From: a bacterium
Lineage (GTDB): Bacteria > Zhuqueibacterota > Zhuqueibacteria > Residuimicrobiales > Krinioviventaceae
Reading direction: 5' to 3'
Length of the DNA: 64,000 bases
Assembly: GCA_029561455.1 (NCBI GenBank)
Contig: JAKQIY010000068.1
Location: forward strand, 1 to 64,000
This document shows, piece by piece, positions 1 to 8,817 of the stretch. The notes beneath the pieces are model-generated. The model searched no databases. It saw nothing but the letters and a program-made list of their open reading frames with translations, and had not been told where the DNA came from. Position 1 is the stretch's first letter; each line of letters starts with the position of its first letter. The translations under genes and the position numbers were made by a program.

Positions 1-55
1 GGTTGCCTCCTTTATTATGGTCCGCTAACTATAATAATTAGGCAACCTTTTTTTA
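1..55 (+). terminator. Rho-independent terminator
   Basis: Eight-base arms GGTTGCCT (1-8) and AGGCAACC (40-47) form a hairpin with a 31-nt loop, followed by a run of seven T and more T-rich sequence. It would end transcription of a + strand gene lying before the window. The long loop makes it less than ideal. Confidence 0.6.
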
Positions 56-117
56 TTTTTACAAGCTTTTTTTTCTTATTATGATTATTATTTTTCTATA
101 CTTATACTATCTCCCTT

Positions 118-297
118 TTAAAATTTTCGGGGGTAGCCTGCTAAAAAACGATTATTGGTTACCTTGCCTATCAGGTAACGCATTTTTTCGCCAGCTATTG
201 CCTGCATACCATCCGACATCTGTTTCATGCCAATCAGAAACAGACCCAACCCCCCCAAAACTTTAATTACTATTTGACTTATCAGATCAAATCCCAC
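118..297 (-). pseudogene. Truncated Na/Pi cotransporter N-terminus (remnant)
   Basis: Read on the minus strand from GTG at 297, with an AGGAG ribosome site a few bases upstream, this gives 59 codons ending at TAA (118-120). The peptide contains GGLGLFLIGMKQMSDGMQ, then AGEKMRYLIGKVTNNRFLAG. This matches the opening transmembrane helix and conserved start of the Na/phosphate cotransporter (NptA/PhoU-associated, Na_Pi_cotrans) family. The full family runs to several hundred residues and continues after NRFLAG into the QSSSATT region. Here the reading turns to YPRKF and stops, and I find no continuation in the remaining 117 bases. It is most simply a deletion remnant. A programmed short peptide is possible but less likely. 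Confidence 0.6.
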
Positions 298-309
298 TTG
301 TTCTCCTGT

Positions 310-658
310 TTTTCTTTATCTTTTCCATTGTGGTAATTGCTCTGCTTTCTATCTATATAGGGGATTTTTGATAGTTTTTGTTTTCAGTTCTCATTATTGA
401 TTAATACTGTTTTTTTTGATTTTTAAATTTTGACGACCGATGAGAAAAGTACAACATTTTTGCCTTAATGACAATAATAATTTCCGGGCGTCTCATTTTT
501 CCGATCTTTTGTTTTGGTTACCGAATGATTGTAGATAATATATTGGATGTTGTTTTCTAAAAAATTTACCTGGCGCATCGGTAATGAATATTATTATTTA
601 TCAGTAAGCCGGATATTTTCGATAACCAAAGACCACTTCAAGTAATGAATAGAGTGCA
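310..658. other. Intergenic AT-rich region, no gene seen
   Basis: About 350 bases between the Na/Pi remnant and the end of the acyl-CoA synthetase gene. I see no open frame with a recognisable product, RNA gene or repeat. A short inverted repeat (TAATGAAT at 644-651, ATTCATTA at 661-668) spans the synthetase stop codon and could form a weak hairpin at the 3' end of that transcript, but it has no T tract. Confidence 0.5.
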
Positions 659-2326
659 TTATTCATTACCGTCCTGGCTATCATTCTTTCGAATTTGCAC
701 CCGGCGGATTTTACCACTGATAGTTTTTGGTAACGCATCGACAAATTCGATTATACGCGGATATTTATATGGAGCTGTAGTATGCTTCACATGTTCCTGT
801 AGTTCATGGATCATATCCTCGCCAGGGGTGTAATTTTTAGTTAAAATAATCGTCGCTTTTACAACCTGGCCGCGTACCGGGTCCGGGGCGGCTGTTACCG
901 CGCATTCTAGTACTGCCGGGTGTTCAAGCAAAATGCTTTCTACTTCGAAAGGCCCAATTCTGTAACCGGAGCTCTTGATCACATCGTCGGCGCGGCCAAC
1001 GAACCAGTAATAGCCGTCTTCATCGCGCCAGGCGTTATCTCCGGTGTAGTAGATATTGTTATCCCAGCAATGTTTGGTCAATTCGGCGTCACGATAATAG
1101 CCCTGAAACATTCCGGCCGGTGTACGTTTCCCGGTACGGATAACAATTTGTCCTTCTTCACCAACCGGGCAGGACTCGCCGTTTTCATCAAGTAAATCTA
1201 TATCATATCCCGGTGAGGGTTTGCCCATTGAACCGGGTCTGGGTTCCATCCATGGGAAGTTTCCAATTGCCACAGTCATTTCCGTTTGCCCGTAACCCTC
1301 CATTAATTTAATACCGGTAGCTTTTAACCATTGATGGTATACTTCGGGATTCAGGGGTTCACCGGCGATAACACAATATTGTAAATGCTGAAAATTATAA
1401 CTGCTCAAGTCTTCTTTAATAAAGAACCGAAAAATAGTAGGCGGGGCGCAAAATGTAGTAATTTTATATTTTTCGATTACCCGCAACATTTGTTTGGCAT
1501 TAAATTTTTCATAATCATAAACAAATACGGCGCTGCCTCCCAGCCATTGGCCATAAATTTTACCCCACACTGCTTTTGCCCAGCCCGTATCGGCCACTGT
1601 TAAATGCAGACCGTTATTACGGACATTTTGCCAGTAGGATGCGGTAATTATGTGCCCTAGCGGATAAACATGGTTATGCATGACCATTTTCGGCATTCCG
1701 GTGGTGCCGGAAGTAAAATAAATCAACAGGGGATCATCATTACAGGTTGCTTGTTCGCCTGTGGGCCGTTCAAAAGTATCAGGAGCATTAACAAATTCCT
1801 GGTTAAAATCAATCCATCCTTCACGGCTGCCACCGACAATCATTTTATTTTGCAGGGAGGGAGAACCGGTCATGGCGGCATCGACGCTTTTCAGTAAAAG
1901 TTCATCATTCACGGTGACAATGAGTTTAATATCCGCTGCATTGTTGCGGTAGATGATATCTTTGGTAGTCAACAGGTGGGTAGCCGGAATACTCACTGCA
2001 CCGATTTTGTGCAGCGCCAGAAAGCAAAACCAAAATTCAAAGCGGCGCTTTAACATCAGCATAACCGGGTCGCCTTTACGGATCCCAATTTTTTTAAATA
2101 TATGGACAGCCTTGTTGCTGCCGGCAACGAGTTGTTGAAATGTAAAAGTCGCTTCATTGCCATTTTCATCACACCATACCAGGGCAATCTTTTGCGGTTC
2201 TTTTTTAGCTATTTCATCTACCACATCAAAGGCAAAATTAAAATTAGTTGGAACATTGATGTGCAAATTCTTATAAAAATCCTCATACGAATCGAATTTT
2301 TGCCGGGTCAAATATTTTTCGAGCAT
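659..2326 (-). CDS. Medium-chain acyl-CoA synthetase (AMP-forming)
   Basis: Predicted to activate a medium-chain, aromatic or branched carboxylic acid to its acyl-CoA with ATP, via an acyl-adenylate, in the cytoplasm. The 555-residue length is normal for the ANL superfamily. Visible motifs are the P-loop YFTSGTTGMPK (203-213), the YGQTEMT aromatic-Glu motif (about 345), the YTGDNAW and GRADDVIKSSGYRIGP hinge region (about 445-475), and the C-terminal PKTISGKIRR with the catalytic lysine. The overall pattern is ACSM/MACS-like rather than acetyl-CoA synthetase. It lies 16 bases downstream of the XRE-cupin regulator on the same strand, so the two probably form one transcript. The exact acid cannot be told from sequence. 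Confidence 0.9.
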   Translation of the reverse strand: MLEKYLTRQKFDSYEDFYKNLHINVPTNFNFAFDVVDEIAKKEPQKIALVWCDENGNEATFTFQQLVAGSNKAVHIFKKIGIRKGDPVMLMLKRRFEFWFCFLALHKIGAVSIPATHLLTTKDIIYRNNAADIKLIVTVNDELLLKSVDAAMTGSPSLQNKMIVGGSREGWIDFNQEFVNAPDTFERPTGEQATCNDDPLLIYFTSGTTGMPKMVMHNHVYPLGHIITASYWQNVRNNGLHLTVADTGWAKAVWGKIYGQWLGGSAVFVYDYEKFNAKQMLRVIEKYKITTFCAPPTIFRFFIKEDLSSYNFQHLQYCVIAGEPLNPEVYHQWLKATGIKLMEGYGQTEMTVAIGNFPWMEPRPGSMGKPSPGYDIDLLDENGESCPVGEEGQIVIRTGKRTPAGMFQGYYRDAELTKHCWDNNIYYTGDNAWRDEDGYYWFVGRADDVIKSSGYRIGPFEVESILLEHPAVLECAVTAAPDPVRGQVVKATIILTKNYTPGEDMIHELQEHVKHTTAPYKYPRIIEFVDALPKTISGKIRRVQIRKNDSQDGNE

Positions 2327-2342
2327 TTTAGTCCCTCTGTTG

Positions 2343-2891
2343 TCAAGTCAATATCACAAGTAATTTAGCAGGTTTATTATCCAGCGCTTTGAGGCTGTGT
2401 TGATAATTGGAATCAAATATCAGGGAATCACCTTCGGTTAATACCAGTTCATGCCCGTTAATTGTAACCTGCAGTTTTCCCTCCAGTACATAATGGAATT
2501 CCTGACCGTCGTGAGAATTTTGTTCCGGCTCGGTTTTGGACGGATCTACACAAACCCAGAAAGGTTCAATTTTTTTGTTTTGAAAATGAAAGCCAAGGCT
2601 TTGGTATGCATACGGTTTTTTTCGTTCCACCGGTACACCGTTACCTTTACGTACCAGTGAATAAACATGCAGGTGCGGATTTTGACCGGTTAACAACGTT
2701 GTCAGTTCCACACCAAAATGATGTGATACTTTGAGCAGAAAACCTGCAGGAATATCAACATCACCGGACTCAAAAGCCAGATACTCATCTGGTGAGACTT
2801 CCAGTTTTTTTGCTAGACTGGCTGCCGAAAGCCCCGAAATTTCGCGCAGGTCCAGAATGCGCAGTGCTATTTGCCGGGTTTGTTCTGACAT
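2343..2891 (-). CDS. XRE-family regulator with C-terminal cupin domain
   Basis: A 182-residue DNA-binding regulator. Residues about 8-60 form a helix-turn-helix of the HTH_3 type (SGLSAASLAKKLEVSPDEYLAFE). Residues about 105-180 form a cupin barrel with the typical HYVLEGKLQVTINGHELVL and DSLIFDSNYQHSL strands, likely sensing a small ligand. This two-domain design is common in repressors of acid, amino-acid or polyamine pathways. It lies directly upstream of the acyl-CoA synthetase gene, so autoregulation of that pair, with the acid or its CoA ester as ligand, is a reasonable inference. No clear operator was recognised in the 142-base upstream gap. Confidence 0.9.
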   Translation of the reverse strand: MSEQTRQIALRILDLREISGLSAASLAKKLEVSPDEYLAFESGDVDIPAGFLLKVSHHFGVELTTLLTGQNPHLHVYSLVRKGNGVPVERKKPYAYQSLGFHFQNKKIEPFWVCVDPSKTEPEQNSHDGQEFHYVLEGKLQVTINGHELVLTEGDSLIFDSNYQHSLKALDNKPAKLLVILT

Positions 2892-3033
2892 TAGTATTCT
2901 CCTTTGATTTTTATGGACATCAGCAATATGTTTAACGCAAGTAAAGTTCTTGGCCGATGATTTTTTCCTGCTGGCGCTATAATTTCTCGATCTGATTGAT
3001 CAAAATTTAAATTTATCAAGTAATCACGCCAAT

Positions 3034-3879
3034 TCAACCTTTAGCGCCTGAACCATTGGCACATAACATTTCCACAACGCCGGTTTGGTTTTTCAAACCC
3101 CAGGACATGCGCCAACAGGGGGTTTGTTCCTGAAATACGTTATTATTGCGAAAATAGCTTACAGCCGGTTGATTAATTTCAAGAACGCCAATTCGCAGGA
3201 TGTGATCGCCGGTGTAAGCGGCAAGACCCGAAATGAGTAGTTCCGGGTTAATGGAGCGGTCGATGATTACACAAGGACCGACTGTAATTATGTTTTGGCC
3301 CGGCCGGGCCATGATATAGCCGGTTATGGTATTATTGTGTTCACTAACCAGGCAATAATGCGGGTATAATGTGAATAGACGCTTTAAAAAGAAACTACGG
3401 TCATCGCCAAACGCCCGCCTGTCTAATGCAACTATTGATTTTATATCCTCGGATACGGCCGGACGTACATTGCTGTTTGAGCGGGCGACTGGTTTACCAA
3501 TAAAACGCAGTGACAGACAGTTTTTGTTAAAGCCATATTTTTCATAAAGAGGTACTGCCGGTAAATCACCATCCAGGTATACAACTCTGATATGATAATT
3601 GGATAAATAATTCAAAGCATGTTTAAATAAAGCGCTGCCAATTCCCTGGCCGCGCATGGATAGTATAACGATCAATTCGCCAATAAAACCGGTGTTCTGA
3701 TAGCGGGTGGCAATACATATTCCAGCCGCCTGGTCATTCACTTCGGCAATAAAACATCCTGCGGGATCATATTCAAGATAACTGCGAAAAACTTCAGGTG
3801 ATGAGCTTACCCAGTTTTCAACTTGTGTACAATAAAGGGCAAAATCGACATCATCACCACGCATTAACCGGATTTTCAT
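3034..3879 (-). CDS. GNAT-family N-acetyltransferase, two-domain
   Basis: A 281-residue cytoplasmic acetyltransferase with two GNAT-like halves. The first (about 1-130) carries the acetyl-CoA loop in VILSMRGQGIGSALFKHAL. The second (about 140-275) resembles the C-terminal Acetyltransf_18 domain found in YitH-like proteins, for example ALDRRAFGDDRSFFLKRLF and GYIMARPGQNIITVGP. The substrate is unknown. It is transcribed in the same direction as the XRE-cupin gene but separated by 142 bases, so linkage is uncertain. The family call is firm, the role is not. Confidence 0.85.
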   Translation of the reverse strand: MKIRLMRGDDVDFALYCTQVENWVSSSPEVFRSYLEYDPAGCFIAEVNDQAAGICIATRYQNTGFIGELIVILSMRGQGIGSALFKHALNYLSNYHIRVVYLDGDLPAVPLYEKYGFNKNCLSLRFIGKPVARSNSNVRPAVSEDIKSIVALDRRAFGDDRSFFLKRLFTLYPHYCLVSEHNNTITGYIMARPGQNIITVGPCVIIDRSINPELLISGLAAYTGDHILRIGVLEINQPAVSYFRNNNVFQEQTPCWRMSWGLKNQTGVVEMLCANGSGAKG

Positions 3880-3970
3880 TTGTATATACCTGCAGTTAAT
3901 ATCAGTTTTAAAATATAAAACATTATTTTTTCATAAAAAATATAATTTTAATTGTACTGCATTTTTCCTC

Positions 3971-4009
3971 AATTACATTTTTGTGATTATTACTTACAAG
4001 AATGTAATT
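3971..4009. promoter_or_regulatory. Inverted repeat, possible operator
   Basis: Perfect nine-base arms AATTACATT (3971-3979) and AATGTAATT (4001-4009) separated by 21 bases in a divergent intergenic region. This could be a paired operator or an RNA hairpin. No regulator can be assigned. Confidence 0.35.
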
Positions 4010-4012
4010 TTT

Positions 4013-4026
4013 TTGATCTGAATCAC
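4013..4026. promoter_or_regulatory. FNR/CRP-like box
   Basis: TTGATCTGAATCAC matches the FNR consensus TTGAT-N4-ATCAA at nine of ten fixed positions. It lies 134 bases upstream of the acetyltransferase start and 230 bases upstream of the lipoprotein start. Chance occurrence in AT-rich DNA is possible. Confidence 0.3.
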
Positions 4027-4255
4027 TTGTTTTTTAAGAAATATTTTTGTATATTAATTTGTGTGTGTTTTATTAATAGTCGTGTGTTCGGGAGGTTGTT
4101 GTGCGGATATATGCTATTTGTTTGTGGGCGAGATGTGATTTATATTCCCTCCGCAAGTTTTCGGGAAATGAAAGAAGGATTCTTTGTTTCCATTGGCCCG
4201 ACCCTCTTTACACCCATTCATTTTTTCCAAAACTTAATCATTGTTGGAGGCAAGC

Positions 4256-5347
4256 ATGAAATCGGCAAAATTTTCATGGTTAATGGGATTTGTGTTAATC
4301 ACTATCCTGGCGCTGTTTGTAGCATGTGAATTTAAAACCCCTGTTGAGACTCCTGCCGTACAAAAAATCGAGTCAAATTCTGCACCGGAGACTTTTGTTT
4401 TTACAAAAGGAACGACAATCTACAAAGCTGAATTGTGGATTTCCGTATTTGCACCGCCGGTTGATGGTTTATGCGGTAAACAAGTTGGTGTTTTTAAGGT
4501 GTTAAAAGCATGGAATGAATCGACCACCTGGAATCAATTCTATAGCACCTCACCTCAATACAATACTACAGCACTAGCCACCTTTACCCCAACCGCAGTT
4601 GGTTATCAAACAATTGATGTTACCGGCCTGGTACAATCGTGGATTAATGGCGATACCAATTTTGGTGTTTTACTGAAACAGGTTGTTCCGTATAATATTT
4701 CATCACGAACAAACCGTGAATTATATGAGAGCACCGAAAACGTTGCCAATCATCCCTTCCTGCGCATTTACACAACCGCATCAAGCTATGTTCAGGAAGA
4801 AGCCCTGCTCGATACTGAAATATTACAATGGCGCCCTGATTATAGCTATGGTAACCTCAATGAACTTGCAACCGGATTTCAAAATGTCAATGGGACGATT
4901 TTTGAAAAACAAAGTCTGTTGATTTTTGATTTTACTCTTGAAGAAGGCGATGGCGGTTGCACGTTAACTCCCGGTTACTGGAAGACCCATTCCCAGCAGG
5001 GCCCGGCTCCCTATGATGACACCTGGCAATTGCTTGGGCCATTGCAGGAAAAAGAGATATTTTTCCTGAGCAATCAAACCTATTTAGATGTATTGAACAC
5101 CAGCCCCAAAGGCAATGTATATTATATTTTGGCGCATGCTTATATTGCTGCCCAGTTAAATTTCCTCAACGGCGCTAATCCAACTGCCGCTCAATCAGCT
5201 TTTACTGCGGCTACTGCTTTATTCAAGAGCTACACGCCTGCTGCTGCCGCTGCTTTGAAAGGCGCTGCAAAAACACAATGGACCAATTTGGCCACATTGT
5301 TAGATAATTACAACAATGGTTACACTGGCCCCGGTCATTGCGAATAA
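4256..5347 (+). CDS. Lipoprotein with DNRLRE domain and GYWKTH domain
   Basis: A 363-residue exported protein. I chose ATG at 4256 because GGAGG (4246-4250) stands five bases before it; an in-frame TTG at 4241 would place that site inside the gene. The N-terminus is a lipoprotein signal with Cys24 (ALFVAC). Residues about 45-230 resemble a DNRLRE/CBM96 beta-sandwich (TIYKAELWISVF, VTGLVQSWINGDTNFGVLL). Residues about 237-363 carry the motif LTPGYWKTH, known from secreted proteins of many environmental bacteria and of unknown function. It is probably anchored at the cell surface or in the periplasm. A strong terminator follows, so it is monocistronic. The function is not known. Confidence 0.8.
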   Translation: MKSAKFSWLMGFVLITILALFVACEFKTPVETPAVQKIESNSAPETFVFTKGTTIYKAELWISVFAPPVDGLCGKQVGVFKVLKAWNESTTWNQFYSTSPQYNTTALATFTPTAVGYQTIDVTGLVQSWINGDTNFGVLLKQVVPYNISSRTNRELYESTENVANHPFLRIYTTASSYVQEEALLDTEILQWRPDYSYGNLNELATGFQNVNGTIFEKQSLLIFDFTLEEGDGGCTLTPGYWKTHSQQGPAPYDDTWQLLGPLQEKEIFFLSNQTYLDVLNTSPKGNVYYILAHAYIAAQLNFLNGANPTAAQSAFTAATALFKSYTPAAAAALKGAAKTQWTNLATLLDNYNNGYTGPGHCE

Positions 5348-5366
5348 TAATATTTTTCTAGAATAT

Positions 5367-5405
5367 TAAAGGCGAAACGGTTTTTTAGTTTCGCCTTTTT
5401 TATTA
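5367..5405 (+). terminator. Rho-independent terminator
   Basis: Stem AAAGGCGAAAC / GTTTCGCCTTT (arms 5368-5378 and 5388-5398) followed by T residues, 20 bases after the lipoprotein stop codon. The complementary strand also has an A/T flank, so it may work in both directions. Confidence 0.85.
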
Positions 5406-5510
5406 TATAGTGTATGTAACCCGGAATTAATAATTATCTGGTGTTTTTAATTTTTTTTCTTGTTAAATTAATAACTACAAAATTCAATAAAGAGACGAAC
5501 AAGAAAATTT

Positions 5511-7451
5511 ATGCTGCAAATCCGCAATCTGGTTTATTCAATAGGGGAACGCAAATTGATCAATGGCGCGAGTTGTGTTATCAACCCGGCCAAACGCGCG
5601 GCCCTGATTGGTCCCAATGGTACAGGTAAAACAACATTATTGCGCATCCTGAATGGAGAAATCCGGCCGGAAGCAGGGGATATCATCAAACCTAAGGATT
5701 ATATTATCGGTTATCTGCCGCAGGAAGAAATTGCCGTTGGACGGGGCTCTATTCTGGAAATTGCATTACAAGGTAAAAATGAAGTTATTGATCTGGAAAC
5801 CAGAATTCACGAACTCAGGCAGCGTTTAAGTAATAATGAAGGAGATCATGACGAGCTATTAAAGCAACTCGGTAATTATGAACACCGCTATGAAGCGCTG
5901 GATGGTTATCGTCTTGAAAGCTCCGTTAAAGCGATCTTGTCCGGGTTGGGCTTTTCCGAAACCGATTTTCATCGTCCCTTGTCGGATTTTAGCGGCGGCT
6001 GGCGTATGCGGGTTTATTTAACGAGATTATTGATTCAAAAACCGGATCTGTTACTGCTTGACGAACCGACCAATCACCTCGATTTACCATCACTTGAGTG
6101 GCTTGAACAGTACCTGGTCAGCTTCCCCGGCAGCATAATCATAGTTTCGCATGACCGATATTTTATTGACCGGCTGGCCCAGGAAATTTTTGAACTGGAA
6201 TGGGGCAGACTGGTGCATTACCCCGGTAATTATCACTTTTATGAAAAGCGTAAAGAAGAAAATCTTGAATTGCTCCTGAAAAAGCAGGAACAAATTCGCG
6301 ATGAACGCGAACGCCAGGAAAAGTTCATCAACCGCTTTCGTTACAAAGCAACTAAAGCGACTCAGGTTCAAAGTCGCATCAAACAACTGGAAAAACTGGA
6401 AGAAATAGAATTACCGCCCCCGCCCAAACAGATTTCCTTTAATATCTATGTCGAGCAGACCAGTTATAAAGATGTACTGGAAATACGCAATATGTCGTTC
6501 CGTTATACCGATAACTGGGTTTTACAGCATATAAATTTAAATTTATACCGTGGAGAAAAAATTGCCCTGGTTGGCGTTAATGGCGCCGGTAAAACTACCC
6601 TAACCCGGTTGATAGTGGGGCAGTTATCTCCCCAGGAAGGAATCGTCCAGGTTGGGCAGCGTAGTGTTATTGGTTATTATGCCCAACACCAGGTAGATAC
6701 ATTAAACCTGGATTCTACCGTTTACGATGAGGTATCGTCTACAGTAGCGCCGGGACTGATTCCTAGGGTGCGGGATATATTAGGTATTTTTCAATTTAGC
6801 GGCGACGATGTTTTTAAAAGAATCCGGGTTCTTTCCGGCGGAGAAAAAGCCCGCGTGTCGCTGGCAAAAATTTTATTATCGCCGGTCAATTTCCTGATCA
6901 TGGATGAACCAACCAACCATCTTGATATTTCTTCCAAAGAAGCCCTGGAAAAAGCGTTACAAAGTTATAACGGCACTCTGATCTTGATTTCTCATGACCG
7001 CTATTTTCTTGATAAACTGGTATCCCGTGTTGTGGAAATCAAAGACAAACAGTTTTTTGAATATGCCGGCAATTATACTCATTACCTGGAACGACGCGAC
7101 CAGCAACAGCTTGCCATCAAAAAAACGGACATACCAACTTTAACAGGCAAGAAATCTAAAGAAGAAAAGCGCTTACAGGCGGAAGCACGTCAGGCGATCA
7201 GTAAACAACGTAACCAGATGGAAAAGGAGATAGGCGCCCTTGAAAGCCGGATCGGGCAATTGGAAAACCGTATTGCAGAAATTGAAACTCTGATGGCCGA
7301 CCCTGAATTATATAAAAACGAAGAAAAAGCCGTCGCTATCCCCAAAGAATATGCTGCCGCAAAAAAACAATTAGAAGCAGACTTGCAAAGTTGGGAAGCG
7401 ATACATTTACAACTTGATCAGTTATTATCTTCTCTTGAAAGTTCTTCTTAA
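5511..7451 (+). CDS. ABC-F family ATPase
   Basis: A 646-residue soluble protein with two ABC ATPase domains and no membrane segment, which defines the ABC-F class acting on ribosomes. The first domain has Walker A GPNGTGKTT (about 37-45), signature FSGGW and LLLLDEPTNHLD. The second has GVNGAGKTT (about 361-369), signature LSGGEKARVSLAK and FLIMDEPTNHLD. A charged inter-domain linker (about 240-310) and a C-terminal coiled coil (about 545-645) resemble the Uup/YdiF/EttA subfamilies. Likely roles are translation-factor activity or relief of stalled ribosomes. Antibiotic resistance cannot be inferred. The ribosome site before ATG 5511 is weak. It stands alone between terminator-bounded lipoprotein genes. 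Confidence 0.93.
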   Translation: MLQIRNLVYSIGERKLINGASCVINPAKRAALIGPNGTGKTTLLRILNGEIRPEAGDIIKPKDYIIGYLPQEEIAVGRGSILEIALQGKNEVIDLETRIHELRQRLSNNEGDHDELLKQLGNYEHRYEALDGYRLESSVKAILSGLGFSETDFHRPLSDFSGGWRMRVYLTRLLIQKPDLLLLDEPTNHLDLPSLEWLEQYLVSFPGSIIIVSHDRYFIDRLAQEIFELEWGRLVHYPGNYHFYEKRKEENLELLLKKQEQIRDERERQEKFINRFRYKATKATQVQSRIKQLEKLEEIELPPPPKQISFNIYVEQTSYKDVLEIRNMSFRYTDNWVLQHINLNLYRGEKIALVGVNGAGKTTLTRLIVGQLSPQEGIVQVGQRSVIGYYAQHQVDTLNLDSTVYDEVSSTVAPGLIPRVRDILGIFQFSGDDVFKRIRVLSGGEKARVSLAKILLSPVNFLIMDEPTNHLDISSKEALEKALQSYNGTLILISHDRYFLDKLVSRVVEIKDKQFFEYAGNYTHYLERRDQQQLAIKKTDIPTLTGKKSKEEKRLQAEARQAISKQRNQMEKEIGALESRIGQLENRIAEIETLMADPELYKNEEKAVAIPKEYAAAKKQLEADLQSWEAIHLQLDQLLSSLESSS

Positions 7452-7622
7452 ATTAATGAGAAATCTATATCCACTTATTGTTCGGTAGCTTAACTTCTTG
7501 TTTATTGAAATTTAACCGTTGCTTTTTATTTTTTTTTTTTGTAAAATGGAACAATATTTTAATTTTTAGAGTTAAATTTTTAATATGTTAATTACTTTAT
7601 TGTGGGACTAATGAGGTCGACT

Positions 7623-8738
7623 ATGAAAATTCATTCCATTCTTTTAATGTTTGCAATTATTACAATTGCATTCTTTTCCGGTTGCAGTGATGATAAAGAA
7701 AATAAAAAAATTACTCCACCATCAAATAATAACGATACCCCTACAATGCGGGTTGATACATCTGCGATCTCATTGATTGGAGCGCCGGAAACGGTTCGTT
7801 TTTTGATAAGAAAAGAAGGATTTGAACAATTGGACTGGAATATTACCAGTAAACCCGATTGGGTATCATTATCCAAAACCAACGGTTCTGTTGAATTCTG
7901 GCCAGATACTGTTTTTATCAGTGCTATTTATGAAGGATTAGGTTATGGTACTTATAACGGCAATATAGTTATTACTTCCAATGGCGGCACTGCCAACATT
8001 AGAGTATCTTTAACCAATTACCCGCCGCAATTATTGCTTGCCAAAACTCTGCTCCTTTTCAATCGTGATTTCTATGAAGAATCATTTCCAATTCAAAATA
8101 ATGGTGGGAATCTGTTATACTGGCAGATCGTCAATCACCCCTCATGGATTTCTGTTTCCGATTCAAGTGGTAAATCCAGCAATGCTCGTCCGGGAGAAGT
8201 GACGATTCGGGTTAAATTACGTGAGATTCCCTATGGAGACTATGAAGATACAATGTATATTACCTCCAATGCCGGCAATTCCGAAGTTGTAATTTCCTTA
8301 TCTTATTATCGGGTTGTTGAAATATATCCGGGAATTGGCGGTGCAAAAATTGAATTAGAAGAGTGTTATGATAACATTAAAAAGTTGTATGGCACTTATG
8401 AATCATCTTCTTATGTGGAATTAAATGACGGCAGATTAAAGCATACTATATACTATAATTCCCGTGGTTTCGAATTTGATTTCGTCACTAACAATGTGGT
8501 TCTGTTCGGAACCGGCGATAATGTCTATATGCGTTTTTCATGGCCTTATGATGGTTTAACCGAAAAGAATATTGGCCTTGACAGTCCCTGGAATGATGTC
8601 CAAACTGCGTATGGTGAGCCGGATTCAATTGATACTGCCAAGCGGTTGTGGATTTATAATGAAGGTATTGGCTTTGAATATAATACTGCAAAGACCCAAA
8701 TCAAGAAAATTCATATTTTCCCGCCAATTGAAAACTAG
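7623..8738 (+). CDS. Lipoprotein with BACON-like repeats
   Basis: A 371-residue exported protein. I start at ATG 7623, preceded by GAGG; an in-frame ATG at 7602 adds seven residues before the signal. The signal peptide ends at a clear lipobox, FFSGC (Cys21). Two similar beta-sandwich units follow: one with DWNITSKPDWVSLS (about 68-81), the second with YWQIVNHPSWISVSDSSG (about 165-182). These are the conserved core of BACON domains, which often bind carbohydrate or mucin in Bacteroidetes-like bacteria. The last 130 residues form a separate domain I do not recognise. A hairpin terminator follows. The function is unknown beyond probable surface binding. Confidence 0.75.
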   Translation: MKIHSILLMFAIITIAFFSGCSDDKENKKITPPSNNNDTPTMRVDTSAISLIGAPETVRFLIRKEGFEQLDWNITSKPDWVSLSKTNGSVEFWPDTVFISAIYEGLGYGTYNGNIVITSNGGTANIRVSLTNYPPQLLLAKTLLLFNRDFYEESFPIQNNGGNLLYWQIVNHPSWISVSDSSGKSSNARPGEVTIRVKLREIPYGDYEDTMYITSNAGNSEVVISLSYYRVVEIYPGIGGAKIELEECYDNIKKLYGTYESSSYVELNDGRLKHTIYYNSRGFEFDFVTNNVVLFGTGDNVYMRFSWPYDGLTEKNIGLDSPWNDVQTAYGEPDSIDTAKRLWIYNEGIGFEYNTAKTQIKKIHIFPPIEN

Positions 8739-8761
8739 TACCTGATAGTACAATAAATAAT

Positions 8762-8797
8762 AAAAGGCGCATTACAAGAAAAGTAATGCGCCTTTTT
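8762..8797. terminator. Bidirectional terminator
   Basis: Arms AAAAGGCGCATTAC (8762-8775) and GTAATGCGCCTTTT (8783-8796) form a 14-bp stem with a seven-base loop and T runs on both strands. It separates the convergent lipoprotein (+) and oxidoreductase (-) genes. Confidence 0.9.
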
Positions 8798-8817
8798 CAT
8801 AATAACTATTTTTAATT

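Larger units (their letters stand above)
3880..4255. other. Divergent intergenic region with inverted repeats
   Basis: 376 AT-rich bases between the divergently transcribed acetyltransferase and lipoprotein genes. It holds an inverted repeat (3971-4009) and an FNR/CRP-like box (4013-4026), listed separately. An open frame at 3952-4329 crosses it, but its peptide has no recognisable character and it overlaps the start of the better-supported lipoprotein gene. Confidence 0.6.

Noticed and set aside
81-266. 61-residue plus-strand frame
   Set aside because: The opposite strand carries the recognisable Na/Pi cotransporter remnant; the plus-strand peptide is its shadow.
2990-3006. TTGATCAA palindrome upstream of the XRE-cupin gene as an FNR box
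   Set aside because: FNR sites need a four-base spacer between half-sites; this has none and occurs easily by chance.
3952-4329. 125-residue open frame before the lipoprotein gene
   Set aside because: Composition is unlike a real protein, it overlaps the supported lipoprotein start in another frame, and it lacks a ribosome site.
5441-5629. 62-residue frame at the start of the ABC-F gene
   Set aside because: It overlaps the ABC-F gene in another frame and has no recognisable content.
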